This document shows positions 1 through 7,618 of a DNA stretch of 64,000 nucleotides, in pieces. The notes beneath the pieces were generated by a model that worked only from the letters and a program-made list of their open reading frames with translations, was not told where the DNA came from and did not search any database. Both the position numbers and the translations under genes were made by a program. How positions within the stretch are numbered: the first letter of the stretch is position 1; each line of letters starts with the position of its first letter. The stretch is from NCBI GenBank assembly GCA_963540965.1, contig CAUTSA010000004.1, forward strand, positions 1 through 64,000. The letters run 5' to 3'. This DNA comes from Nanosyncoccus sp963540965 (GTDB lineage: Bacteria; Patescibacteriota; Saccharimonadia; Saccharimonadales; Saccharimonadaceae).

Positions 1-62
1 CACGTAAGGGTAAGGCGATCGCGGTCGGTGGAGCACAACCAAAAGCAGCAAGTAAGACTTAG
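1..62 (+). CDS. rpsM: 30S ribosomal protein S13, C-terminal end (partial)
   Basis: The window opens inside a reading frame (codons from base 3) whose last 19 residues end VGGAQPKAASKT and stop at TAG 60-62. A basic Gly/Lys-rich tail directly before rpsK is the expected end of S13, which binds 16S rRNA in the head of the small subunit. Eleven bases separate it from rpsK, so it belongs to the same alpha operon. Only the tail is visible, so the name rests mainly on operon position. Confidence 0.85.
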   Translation, partial: RKGKAIAVGGAQPKAASKT

Positions 63-73
63 AGGTAATTAGA

Positions 74-499
74 ATGACAGAAGAAGTAAAACAAGCTGAA
101 GTAGCAGAAGTAAAAGCTACCAAAGTTAAAGGGAAAAAAGGCAAGCGTGTCGTGACTTCCGGTCAGGTACACATCAAAGCCACTTTCAACAACACTATTA
201 TTAGTGTTTCTGACAAAAAAGGTCAGGTTCTTTCTCAGTCATCCGCAGGAGCTAATGGCTTCCGTGGCTCTAAGAAGGGTACCGCCTATGCAGCCCAAAT
301 TGCTGCCGAAAAAGCTGGTGAAATCGCTAAGAAAGATCACGGCCTCAGCTCAGTTGACGTTTACGTCAAAGGTATTGGTCTTGGTCGCGATAGCGCAATC
401 CGCGCCTTCTCCGGCCTTGGAATTAAAATCGATAGTATAACCGACCAAACACCAATCGCTCATGGTGGTGTACGTCCAAAGGGAGAGAGGAAACCGTAA
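74..499 (+). CDS. rpsK: 30S ribosomal protein S11
   Basis: A 141-residue S11 (uS11) of the small-subunit platform. The S11 core is clear: VHIKATFNNTIISVSD, the SAGANGFRGSKKGTAYAAQ segment, and the C-terminal TPIAHGGVRPKGERKP stretch typical of the family. The first about 25 residues are a Lys/Glu-rich extension. The start has GAGG a few bases upstream. Its TAA stop shares one base with the rpsD ATG (TAATG), indicating translational coupling. No anomalies. Confidence 0.97.
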   Translation: MTEEVKQAEVAEVKATKVKGKKGKRVVTSGQVHIKATFNNTIISVSDKKGQVLSQSSAGANGFRGSKKGTAYAAQIAAEKAGEIAKKDHGLSSVDVYVKGIGLGRDSAIRAFSGLGIKIDSITDQTPIAHGGVRPKGERKP

Positions 500-1116
500 T
501 GGCACGAGATAAATCTCCAATCGTCAAACAAAGTCGTCGCGAAGGTTTTGCCCTCGCACCAAAAGCCCATAAGATTATGGCAAAAAAATCTGGTATTCCA
601 GGTCAACACGGTGACATGCGTGTTCGTGGTGGTAGTCTCTACCTTACCCAGTTACGTGAAAAACAGAAAGTTCGCCGTCTCTATGGTCTACTAGAAAAAC
701 AGTTCGCTAAGCTCATGAAGGAAGCACAGAAGGCCGAAGGTCTTTCAGGTCAAAACCTCCTCGAGTTTCTCGAACGCCGCGCAGATAACGTTGTCTTTCG
801 TGCAGGTTTTGCGACCACCCGTCGCCAAGCACGTCAACTCGTTTCTCACGGTCACTTCCTACTCAACGGCCGTCGTATTGATATTCCATCAATCCGCCTT
901 AAAGCTGGCGACGTCCTAGAAGTTCGTGAAAAATCAGTCAAGTCAGAATACTTCAAAAATCTTGAGAATACTGTTGCCGCATCTGGAGTTCAGCCACTCA
1001 GCTGGTTAAAGGCCGATGCTAAAAAAATGAGGATTGAAATCACCGGTACACCAAAACGCGAAGAAGCAGAAGCCGGCATTAATGAACAACTAATCGTTGA
1101 GTATTACTCACGCTAA
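499..1116 (+). CDS. rpsD: 30S ribosomal protein S4
   Basis: A 205-residue uS4, the primary 16S-binding assembly protein. The N-terminal half carries the usual GIPGQHG signature, and an S4 RNA-binding domain follows (FLERRADNVVFRAGFATTRRQARQLVSHGHFLLNG). The N-terminal zinc cysteines of C+ S4 proteins are absent (IVKQSRREGF where CxxC would be), so this is a zinc-free form. It is coupled to rpsK by a TAATG overlap. rpoA follows after 8 bases with its own AAGGAG site. Confidence 0.97.
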   Translation: MARDKSPIVKQSRREGFALAPKAHKIMAKKSGIPGQHGDMRVRGGSLYLTQLREKQKVRRLYGLLEKQFAKLMKEAQKAEGLSGQNLLEFLERRADNVVFRAGFATTRRQARQLVSHGHFLLNGRRIDIPSIRLKAGDVLEVREKSVKSEYFKNLENTVAASGVQPLSWLKADAKKMRIEITGTPKREEAEAGINEQLIVEYYSR

Positions 1117-1124
1117 GGAGAACA

Positions 1125-2075
1125 ATGACAACAAAAGTAATTCACGAAGCAAATCTTGCAGAAGTTAACGAATTGTCCGCTAGTAGCGCCTCATTTGTTA
1201 TCAAGCCGCTCTATCACGGCTATGGTCACACCTTAGGAAACTCGCTACGCCGTGTTCTACTCTCAAGCATCAAAGGTGCTGCCATCACTTCTTTCAGCAT
1301 TGAAGGCACCACTCATGAATTTACTGCTATCGAGGGTGTGCGTGAAGATGTCATTGACATCATGCTAAATCTTAAGAATATTCGCTTCAAGTGTCACACT
1401 GACGCTCCAGTAGAACTTACTCTTGAGATTAAAGGCAGCGATCAAACTGAAAAAGATGGTGATGCACGTGTTGTTGCTGGTGATATTAAACTCACTGGCG
1501 ATGTCGAAATTGCAAACCCTAACCAGGTTATCTGCCACATCGACGACCCAAACTACACTCTTAAGATGCACTTCATCGTTGAATCAGGACGTGGTTATCT
1601 TCCAATCGAAGCTGCTAGTGAAGAACGTATTCACAGCGACATGATCGCTCTTGATGCTGTCTTCACCCCAGTTTTGCGTGTTCGTTTCGATGTAGATAAG
1701 ACTCGTGTTGGCCAAGATACCAACTTGGACCAATTAACTCTTACTATCGAGACCGATGGCACCATTACCCCAAGAGAAGCCTTCGAGGAAGCTGCCGCTA
1801 TCCTCCTCAACCAATATAAAGCTTTTGCCGGAAGCACTGTTGTTGAATCAGCACCTGCTCCAGGTTCAAAAGAAGAAGCGGAAGATGCAGGTCTTATGCT
1901 CCCAATTGAAGAGCTTGGCCTCTCCGCCCGTACCGCCAACGCACTTGTTAATAACGAAATTCGTACCATCCGCGATCTCGTTGTCCTCTCAGACACCGAC
2001 CTCAAAGAACTTAAAGGTTTCGGACAAAAGGCGCTTGACGAAGTTAAACAAAAGTTAACGGAGTTAAATATTTAA
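1125..2075 (+). CDS. rpoA: DNA-directed RNA polymerase subunit alpha
   Basis: A 316-residue alpha subunit, the normal length. The N-terminal assembly domain contains GYGHTLGNSLRRVLLSS and a REDVIDIMLNLK stretch. A linker near residue 240 precedes a complete C-terminal domain (IEELGLSARTANALVNNEI, then LKGFGQKALDEVKQKL) with the HhH-like DNA/activator-binding fold. It sits between rpsD and rplQ as in most bacteria, and its stop abuts the rplQ ATG. The C-terminal domain is a useful comparison for the gene at 39044, which carries a second copy of this fold. Confidence 0.98.
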   Translation: MTTKVIHEANLAEVNELSASSASFVIKPLYHGYGHTLGNSLRRVLLSSIKGAAITSFSIEGTTHEFTAIEGVREDVIDIMLNLKNIRFKCHTDAPVELTLEIKGSDQTEKDGDARVVAGDIKLTGDVEIANPNQVICHIDDPNYTLKMHFIVESGRGYLPIEAASEERIHSDMIALDAVFTPVLRVRFDVDKTRVGQDTNLDQLTLTIETDGTITPREAFEEAAAILLNQYKAFAGSTVVESAPAPGSKEEAEDAGLMLPIEELGLSARTANALVNNEIRTIRDLVVLSDTDLKELKGFGQKALDEVKQKLTELNI

Positions 2076-2462
2076 ATGCACCGCCACGGATACAAAGGTC
2101 GTAAATTCGGCCGTGAAACCGACCAGAGAAGGGCTCTACTACGTGGGCTGATGTGTTCTCTGATCAAATATCAAGCAATTACCGTTACGCTTGCCCGCGC
2201 TAAAGAAATGCGTCGTGGTACCGAAAAATTAGTTACAATCGCTAAGAAAGGTGGCCTCGCAAATCGTCGCCTCCTCATCTCCCGCCTCGATAACCTCGAA
2301 GCTGCAGATCTCTTAATGGATGTAATTGCACCACAAATCAAGCGTAATTCAGGTTATCTAAGAATCGAACGCACTGGCTTCAGAAAAGGTGATCACGCCG
2401 AAATGGCAACCATCTCCTTTGTTGATTCCATCAATCTCGACCTCAAAAAGGAGGCTAAGTAA
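2076..2462 (+). CDS. rplQ: 50S ribosomal protein L17
   Basis: A 128-residue bL17 beginning MHRHGYKGRKFGRETDQRRALLRGL, the hallmark N-terminus of the family, near the peptide exit tunnel of the large subunit. It starts immediately after the rpoA stop, so it depends on coupling: no separate Shine-Dalgarno sequence is visible in the end of rpoA. Its TAA overlaps the rplM ATG by one base. Confidence 0.97.
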   Translation: MHRHGYKGRKFGRETDQRRALLRGLMCSLIKYQAITVTLARAKEMRRGTEKLVTIAKKGGLANRRLLISRLDNLEAADLLMDVIAPQIKRNSGYLRIERTGFRKGDHAEMATISFVDSINLDLKKEAK

Positions 2463-2887
2463 TGAAAACTTTTAGCCAAAAAACCGCAGAAATCAAACGC
2501 GAATGGTTTGTTATTGACGCCAGCACTCTTCCACTTGGAAAATTAGCAGTCGTCATCGCCGACAAACTTATGGGTAAATCAAAAGTTACCTACACACCAC
2601 ATGTTGATAATGGCGATTACGTTATCGTCATCAACGCTAAGAACATTCAAGTTACTGGCAACAAGATGGTTGATAAAAAATACTATCGCCACAGTGGATT
2701 CCCAGGTGGATTAAGAGAATTAAGACTTGAAGAAGTTATCGAAAAAGATCCTTCTTACGCTCTTAAAGAAGCTGTCAAGGGCATGATGCCAAAAAATAAG
2801 CTTGCAGCAGATCGTTTAGCTCGTCTCCGCGTCTTTAATGGCGCTGAACATGCTCACGCTGCTCAGAATCCAAAGGAGATCAAATAA
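2462..2887 (+). CDS. rplM: 50S ribosomal protein L13
   Basis: A 141-residue uL13, an early large-subunit assembly protein. It shows the expected REWFVIDASTLPLGKLAVVIADKLMGK start, GDYVIVINAKNIQVTGNK, the YRHSGFPGG turn and the AVKGMMPKNKL segment. AAGGAGG inside the end of rplQ serves as its ribosome site, and TAATG coupling joins it to both neighbours. The L13-S9 pair directly after L17 is a common bacterial arrangement. Confidence 0.97.
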   Translation: MKTFSQKTAEIKREWFVIDASTLPLGKLAVVIADKLMGKSKVTYTPHVDNGDYVIVINAKNIQVTGNKMVDKKYYRHSGFPGGLRELRLEEVIEKDPSYALKEAVKGMMPKNKLAADRLARLRVFNGAEHAHAAQNPKEIK

Positions 2888-3285
2888 TGGCTACTACCAA
2901 ATATTCCTACGGTCTTGGTCGTCGCAAAGCAGCAACTGCGCGCGCTCGTCTATTCAAAGGTAAAGGTGAAATTACCATCAACAACAAAGTTGCTCTTGGC
3001 TACCTTTCAGGCAACAAATCACTTCTTGCCGAGGTTACTGATCCACTAGCTCTTGCTGGTAAGCAAAAAGAGTTTGATATCACCATCCTCGTATCAGGTG
3101 GTGGTCTTGCTGGTCAGGTTGATGCTATTAAACTAGCTATCTCTAAAGCTCTTACCCTAGAGTTTCCTGATCTACGTCCAGTTCTTAAGAAAGCTGGCCT
3201 CATCAAGCGTGATCCTCGTGAGAAAGAACGTAAAAAATACGGTCTTCGCTCTGCAAGAAAGCGCGAACAATTCTCCAAGCGTTAA
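2887..3285 (+). CDS. rpsI: 30S ribosomal protein S9
   Basis: A 132-residue uS9 whose C-terminal tail reaches the P-site tRNA. It shows YGLGRRKAATARARL near the start, GGGLAGQVDAIKLAISKAL in the middle, and the basic KKYGLRSARKREQFSKR end in which the final Lys-Arg contacts the tRNA anticodon stem. It is the last gene of the ribosomal operon, with an intrinsic terminator about 25 bases after the stop. Confidence 0.97.
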   Translation: MATTKYSYGLGRRKAATARARLFKGKGEITINNKVALGYLSGNKSLLAEVTDPLALAGKQKEFDITILVSGGGLAGQVDAIKLAISKALTLEFPDLRPVLKKAGLIKRDPREKERKKYGLRSARKREQFSKR

Positions 3286-3310
3286 TTATTTACGCAATTT
3301 GGACAAAGAG

Positions 3311-3332
3311 TACCCCATTTGGGGTATTTTTT
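3311..3332 (+). terminator. Intrinsic terminator of the alpha ribosomal operon
   Basis: TACCCC, loop ATTT, GGGGTA, then six T. It lies just after rpsI and just before the -10 box of the next gene. Confidence 0.9.
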
Positions 3333-3353
3333 GTCTAGTGATATAATAAACTT

Positions 3354-3815
3354 ATGTTAAAAGATCTACTTAAAGCTTTTACTTCAATTAAGGACCTAAA
3401 GAATTTCATTCTAAAATATGAACACCTCATTGCCTACTTATTTTTTGGTGTACTTACAACCCTAATAAACCTGATTTCTTTCTGGGTTCTCTCAAGATTC
3501 ACGGCAGTCGAGACCATTCCAGCCACCGTTATTGCTTGGATCATTGCTGTTATTTTTGCTTTTGGCACAAACAAAATTTGGGTTTTTAAAAGTAAAAATA
3601 AGTCCAAAAAAGAAACCACAAAAGAGGTAATCAACTTCTTAATTGCTAGAATTATTACCCTCTTTGTAGAAGTTTTTATTATGTGGCTTATGGTCGATCA
3701 TTTTCACCATGATAAATTGATTTGGAAGTTACTTTGTAATGTTATTACTGTAGTTTTAAATTATCTCTTTTCAAAGTTATTTGTTTTTAAAGGGTCACAC
3801 AAAAAAATAAAGTAA
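3354..3815 (+). CDS. GtrA-like membrane protein
   Basis: A 153-residue protein with four hydrophobic segments spread as in the GtrA/DPMS family. The family-typical YLFFGVLTTLINLISFWVLSR comes near residue 29 and FGTNKIWVFKSK in the middle, and a second basic FVFKG motif lies at the end. Such proteins are thought to help move lipid-linked sugars (polyprenyl-phosphate hexoses) across the membrane. TATAAT at 3342-3347 lies six bases before the ATG, so the mRNA is probably leaderless. The substrate is unknown; the polysaccharide cassette at 49-54 kb could supply one (inference). Confidence 0.8.
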   Translation: MLKDLLKAFTSIKDLKNFILKYEHLIAYLFFGVLTTLINLISFWVLSRFTAVETIPATVIAWIIAVIFAFGTNKIWVFKSKNKSKKETTKEVINFLIARIITLFVEVFIMWLMVDHFHHDKLIWKLLCNVITVVLNYLFSKLFVFKGSHKKIK

Positions 3816-3842
3816 AAATAAAGATAACCACAGTACCCATAA

Positions 3843-3867
3843 AAAACTCACCATAACGGTGAGTTTT
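3843..3867. terminator. Bidirectional terminator between the GtrA gene and tRNA-Ala
   Basis: AAAACTCACC, loop ATAAC, GGTGAGTTTT. The flanking A and T runs suit both the + gene and the minus-strand tRNA. Confidence 0.8.
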
Positions 3868-3877
3868 AAGTACAATC

Positions 3878-3954
3878 TGGTGGAGTATAGGAGATTCAAA
3901 CTCCTGACCTCTTCGCTGCCAGCGAAGCGCTCTAATCAGCTGAGCTAATACCCC
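3878..3954 (-). tRNA. tRNA-Ala (anticodon GGC)
   Basis: A complete 77-nt cloverleaf on the minus strand. The acceptor GGGGTAT pairs with ATACTCC and contains the G3:U70 alanine identity pair. The D-arm is GCTCAGCTGATTAGAGC, the anticodon loop CTGGCAG gives GGC, and the T-loop is regular. Discriminator A and the CCA end are encoded. Confidence 0.97.
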
Positions 3955-4047
3955 GACATCCCCATTATAACATAAATTCAGAAAAATATCTGGAAAGCAT
4001 CTACTAATAAGCTACATTAGTTTTAAAACCAACTTATTCTATGAATG

Positions 4048-4073
4048 AAAAAAGGGAGACCTTTATGTCTCCC
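4048..4073 (-). terminator. Terminator of the SpoT-like HD gene
   Basis: On the minus strand GGGAGAC, loop ATAAAG, GTCTCCC, followed by six T, directly after the stop of the 4075-4752 gene. Confidence 0.85.
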
Positions 4074-4074
4074 G

Positions 4075-4752
4075 TCACTCCCCAAGAATCTTTGACCACT
4101 CATCGTCACTAGGTTCTTGATCTGGTATCTCAAAATTATAAGTCTTTGAATAAAAATAAATAGCCCCCCGAAAAATATCACGAAGTCCACTTATTTGGTT
4201 TGCAAATTCCGGCCATAGCTCCTTGCCATCTTTAAGTAGCGGCATTAAGAAAAACTCTGTTTCATAAATATTCTTCACAACCGACTCACGCGAAAGATCA
4301 CACAGCGTCCAAAGATTATTTACTCGGTCATATGCCTTACAGAGAAGAGCATATTTACTTTCCATCAAGCCGTTGTAGTATCTACGTTTAGCAGACAACT
4401 TAGACTCACCATCACAACGACGATAAGTCATTAATTCTACCGCATGCTTTACTTCACTGTTGCATGGCAATTCCGTAATTGGTGTCATCGTATCCTCTGG
4501 TACGTCATGCAATATAATTGCAGCAATTAAAACATCATCTGTAATGCCATTAGAAATAGCGAATGTTGCCGCTTTTAGCGGATGCAGAATATACGGATCA
4601 CCCGATATCCTGGTCTGTCCAGCATGTTTTAACCTCGCATAACCAAGCGCCGTCAAAGTCTGCACATGCGTCCCAGTGCTCGCAAAGCCTCTTAAAAATG
4701 TACTGATTGTCTTTACAGTTTCATCCTCAGACAATAAAACCTTCTTCTCCAT
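4075..4752 (-). CDS. RelA/SpoT-type HD-domain hydrolase (small alarmone hydrolase-like)
   Basis: A 225-residue protein. The ATG is at 4752; the in-frame TTG six bases upstream overlaps the AAGGAGG site and is not the start. It carries the metal-binding HD pattern of SpoT hydrolase domains: an H in GDPYILHPLKAA, HDVPEDT in the centre and KAYDRVNNLWTL with the late Asp/Asn. No synthetase, TGS or ACT domain follows, so it resembles small alarmone hydrolases (MESH1 type) that may remove pyrophosphate from (p)ppGpp. A minus-strand promoter TTGATT-N17-TAGAAT is visible upstream. Substrate is inferred from family only. Confidence 0.75.
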   Translation of the reverse strand: MEKKVLLSEDETVKTISTFLRGFASTGTHVQTLTALGYARLKHAGQTRISGDPYILHPLKAATFAISNGITDDVLIAAIILHDVPEDTMTPITELPCNSEVKHAVELMTYRRCDGESKLSAKRRYYNGLMESKYALLCKAYDRVNNLWTLCDLSRESVVKNIYETEFFLMPLLKDGKELWPEFANQISGLRDIFRGAIYFYSKTYNFEIPDQEPSDDEWSKILGE

Positions 4753-4975
4753 AAACAAACCTCCTTTTTAAAGAACAATAAGTTAGAGGATATTCTAATA
4801 TCATTTCTATAAAAAATCAAGCTTAAAAACTTTCGAGTCAAACATAAAAATCGTCCTGGTTATGTTTGCGATTAAAGCTTATGAGTTATATAATACCAGA
4901 GATAATACACGAGAAAAGCAAGCTAAAGCTTGATGTTTCTATTGAGTCTTAAGTACATTAAAAAGGAGGAATCTT

Positions 4976-6022
4976 ATGTATTATTTTATAGATTTTAGCA
5001 ACAGTGGCGAATTTAGTATCTACTTACTTACGCCTGAACAAGGCACCGACATCGTAGCCATGAATTCTGGTGACGCGATATTTATAAGTTACAAAGATAC
5101 GTCAAATCAGGATGTATCTACAACCGAGTTTTCAGAAAAGGGGGTATCTGATATGACAGATAACGAAAAGCAAAAAGAGAATTACGATCCAAATAAAATC
5201 AAATTAGCTCCAGATGATGGTTTCTGCGGTCTTCCACCTAAGCAATATCATGAGATGAAGAGAAGGGAAAAATCCAGAAAACACCCTTATCTAATCTGGA
5301 AACATTATCAGAATTTTAGAACTACAGACTTATTCACGCGTGCCGGTTTCATAAATTATGGGTCTGCCAAGAAAATGCATCCAGATCAGGCTTTATGCCC
5401 AGAAACATTGTCACAACATTCCTTTGGAGCAGTAGCTTTACTCCAACAAATTCGTGACAGGTATGGTAAAAAAATCGACAAGAGTATCCTTGATCGTGCC
5501 ATACTTTTTATGCAGTATCACGATCTTGGTGAAACAGAGAACGGTGATATACCTGACAATCTACTTAGGGATCCTGATGTCGACAACAAGGAATACGCCT
5601 GCTTGAAGAAAAGGTTAAAATACGCAAAACACAAGCTTCGTAAGCAGATTCTGAGGGATTTTAAAATCTACATTCAAGATCCTGATACGCTTTCAGTAGA
5701 GGATAGAATATTCCGTGATCTATGCAAGTTAGCAGATAAGCTTGACGCGATCCTGCGTGGTCTCATCTACGAATCATCCGGGTATTATGGCATCTTGCAT
5801 AGTAAGTACAATCATCATGTATCTGAAGGGGAAGAGAAAATAGCTGAAATTATGGGTAGTGAAACCCTAGTGGACATTTTTGCCGCCAGTCTCGTTATGC
5901 ATCAACATAACTGCTACTATTACGACATATTCTACAAAATATTAAAAGCAGCAGTCATTGACGTACGTGGCGAATGGTTTGATCAATGGAAATCTAAAAA
6001 AGCTAGATTACTTGCCCTATAA
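4976..6022 (+). CDS. HD-domain phosphohydrolase (YfbR-like) with a short N-terminal extension
   Basis: A 348-residue protein with a strong AAAGGAGG site before the ATG. Residues about 60-348 form an HD domain: H in LSQHSFGAVALL, HD in MQYHDLGETENGD, and D in LCKLADKLDAIL, like the HD-type nucleotide hydrolases of the YfbR family. Residues 1-59 form a separate Gly/Ser/Thr-rich segment. An in-frame ATG at 5153 (residue 60) is preceded by AAAAGGGGG at ideal distance, so a shorter product could also be made. It diverges from the other HD gene at 4752 across a 220-bp intergenic gap. Substrate unknown. Confidence 0.7.
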   Translation: MYYFIDFSNSGEFSIYLLTPEQGTDIVAMNSGDAIFISYKDTSNQDVSTTEFSEKGVSDMTDNEKQKENYDPNKIKLAPDDGFCGLPPKQYHEMKRREKSRKHPYLIWKHYQNFRTTDLFTRAGFINYGSAKKMHPDQALCPETLSQHSFGAVALLQQIRDRYGKKIDKSILDRAILFMQYHDLGETENGDIPDNLLRDPDVDNKEYACLKKRLKYAKHKLRKQILRDFKIYIQDPDTLSVEDRIFRDLCKLADKLDAILRGLIYESSGYYGILHSKYNHHVSEGEEKIAEIMGSETLVDIFAASLVMHQHNCYYYDIFYKILKAAVIDVRGEWFDQWKSKKARLLAL

Positions 6023-6038
6023 TACATATCTTCTTAGT

Positions 6039-6062
6039 CCCAGCTTTGCTGGGGCTTTTTTA
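6039..6062 (+). terminator. Terminator after the HD gene
   Basis: CCCAGC, TTT, GCTGGG, then GC and seven or more T. Confidence 0.9.
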
Positions 6063-6103
6063 TTTCTAAACCGAATGCTATACTAATTAAAAATGGAGGT
6101 CAT

Positions 6104-7048
6104 ATGAGCAAGTTCGACGAGCAATATCTAGAGCTATGTCAAAAAATTCTCACCACTGGTGAACGTGTCACTACAAACCCAAAAGTTCTTGATCAAAAAA
6201 CCAATCAAGATATCCAGTCTAATTTCCCGAATCATCTAGCTCAAACCATTAAACCCACAACCACTATTCGTTTGCCTCACCAAGTCCTACAATTCGACTT
6301 ATCAGAAGAATTTCCCATCCTCACCACCAAATTTGTCGCCTTTAAAACCGCGATCCTTGAAATGCTCTGGTTCTACCAGGCTCAAAGCAACGACGTACGT
6401 TGGCTCCAAGAACGCGGAGTTAAAATCTGGAACGAGTGGGAGATTGACGCAGAAGGAAATTATCAAGGCAAACATTTCGGTAAAGAATTTGCCCATACCA
6501 TTGGCACCGCCTACGGCTGGATCGTTAATCGCTATCAATTAACTCAAGGCCTAATTGAGACTATTAAACATGACCCTACCAACCGCCGAATGATCATGTC
6601 TTTATGGCAAAATGAATGGATCAAAACCGCTGCCCTTCCTTCTTGTGTTTGGAATACTCAATGGAGTGTTTCAGATAACAACCAAAAACTCAATCTTATC
6701 GTTACTGTAAGATCAAACGACGTTCCTCTCGGTATGCCATTCAATGTCACCCAATATGCTGTACTCTGTCATCTTATCGCCAAAGTCTGCAATCTAAAAC
6801 CAGGCCTAATGACCTATGTGATTAATGATGCTCATATCTATGAAAATCAAATACCAGGCATTGAGGAACAGTTGCGGCGTCGGGATGAGAAAATCGAAAA
6901 AGACGGTGAACTCTTCAAAGCACCAGCTCTCTATATTAATCCAGATATTCACGACTTCTTCAAGTTTGACAATTCCAAAGAATTAAAAGACATTCAATTG
7001 ATTGACTACAAACATCAAGGACGTATCGTCATGCCAGTCACAGAATAA
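6104..7048 (+). CDS. thyA: Thymidylate synthase (ThyA)
   Basis: A 314-residue ThyA that methylates dUMP to dTMP with methylene-tetrahydrofolate. It shows RLPHQVLQFDLSEEFPILTTK (the FPLLT region), an EMLWFYQ segment, the nucleophile in ALPSCVWNTQW, the phosphate/nucleotide-binding RSNDVPLGMPFNVTQYA and the INDAHIYENQ segment. The residue after the catalytic Cys is Val, where many ThyA proteins have His. GGAGGT precedes the ATG. It stands with folate enzymes DHFR and GlyA, together closing the thymidylate cycle. Confidence 0.95.
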   Translation: MSKFDEQYLELCQKILTTGERVTTNPKVLDQKTNQDIQSNFPNHLAQTIKPTTTIRLPHQVLQFDLSEEFPILTTKFVAFKTAILEMLWFYQAQSNDVRWLQERGVKIWNEWEIDAEGNYQGKHFGKEFAHTIGTAYGWIVNRYQLTQGLIETIKHDPTNRRMIMSLWQNEWIKTAALPSCVWNTQWSVSDNNQKLNLIVTVRSNDVPLGMPFNVTQYAVLCHLIAKVCNLKPGLMTYVINDAHIYENQIPGIEEQLRRRDEKIEKDGELFKAPALYINPDIHDFFKFDNSKELKDIQLIDYKHQGRIVMPVTE

Positions 7049-7084
7049 CCTTTAAGGTAATAAATATTTTTCAAAGGAGCACAC

Positions 7085-7597
7085 ATGAGTTTTAGTATTA
7101 TTGCAGCCATCGGCAAGAATCGTGAATTAGGTAAAAAAGGCGGTTTAGTTTTTAATATCCCTGGTGACCTAAGATTCTTCAAACAAACCACTATAGGCCA
7201 CCCAGTTGTCATGGGACGGACCACTTTTCTCAGTCTCCCTAAACTCCTTCCCAGTCGAAAACATTATGTACTTTCACCAAATGAAGAGCCAACTTTCCCC
7301 GAAGAAGTCACAGTCTTACATGATCTAAACCAGTTCATCAAAGACCATCAAAATGACTCCCAGGAATACTTCATTATCGGTGGCGGCTCAATTTATCAAC
7401 AATTCCTGCCTCATTGTGACAAAATTTATCTAACTGAAGTAGATGGTGAAGATACTGAAGCCGACGTTTATTTTCCAGACTTTGACAAAACAAAATATAC
7501 AGTCGAAAAACTTGGCCAGAATAGTGATATAATTGAAGATAAGGAAGGTATTCATGATCTAAATTATATCCATAACTTATACCAAAAACGTTCATAA
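7085..7597 (+). CDS. folA: Dihydrofolate reductase
   Basis: A 170-residue DHFR that regenerates tetrahydrofolate after ThyA. SIIAAIGKNRELGKKGG opens the protein. PGDLRFFKQTT carries the conserved acidic residue and VVMGRTTFLSLP binds NADPH. FIIGGGSIYQQFLP holds the Gly-Gly pair, and YLTEVDGEDTEADVYFP lies near the C-terminus. The usual Trp-His-Leu-Pro before the acidic residue reads VFNIP here, a divergent active-site rim. AAAGGAG lies before the ATG. It sits 36 bases after thyA and 21 bases before glyA. Confidence 0.94.
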   Translation: MSFSIIAAIGKNRELGKKGGLVFNIPGDLRFFKQTTIGHPVVMGRTTFLSLPKLLPSRKHYVLSPNEEPTFPEEVTVLHDLNQFIKDHQNDSQEYFIIGGGSIYQQFLPHCDKIYLTEVDGEDTEADVYFPDFDKTKYTVEKLGQNSDIIEDKEGIHDLNYIHNLYQKRS

Positions 7598-7618
7598 ATT
7601 TTTAAACAGGATATAGTT

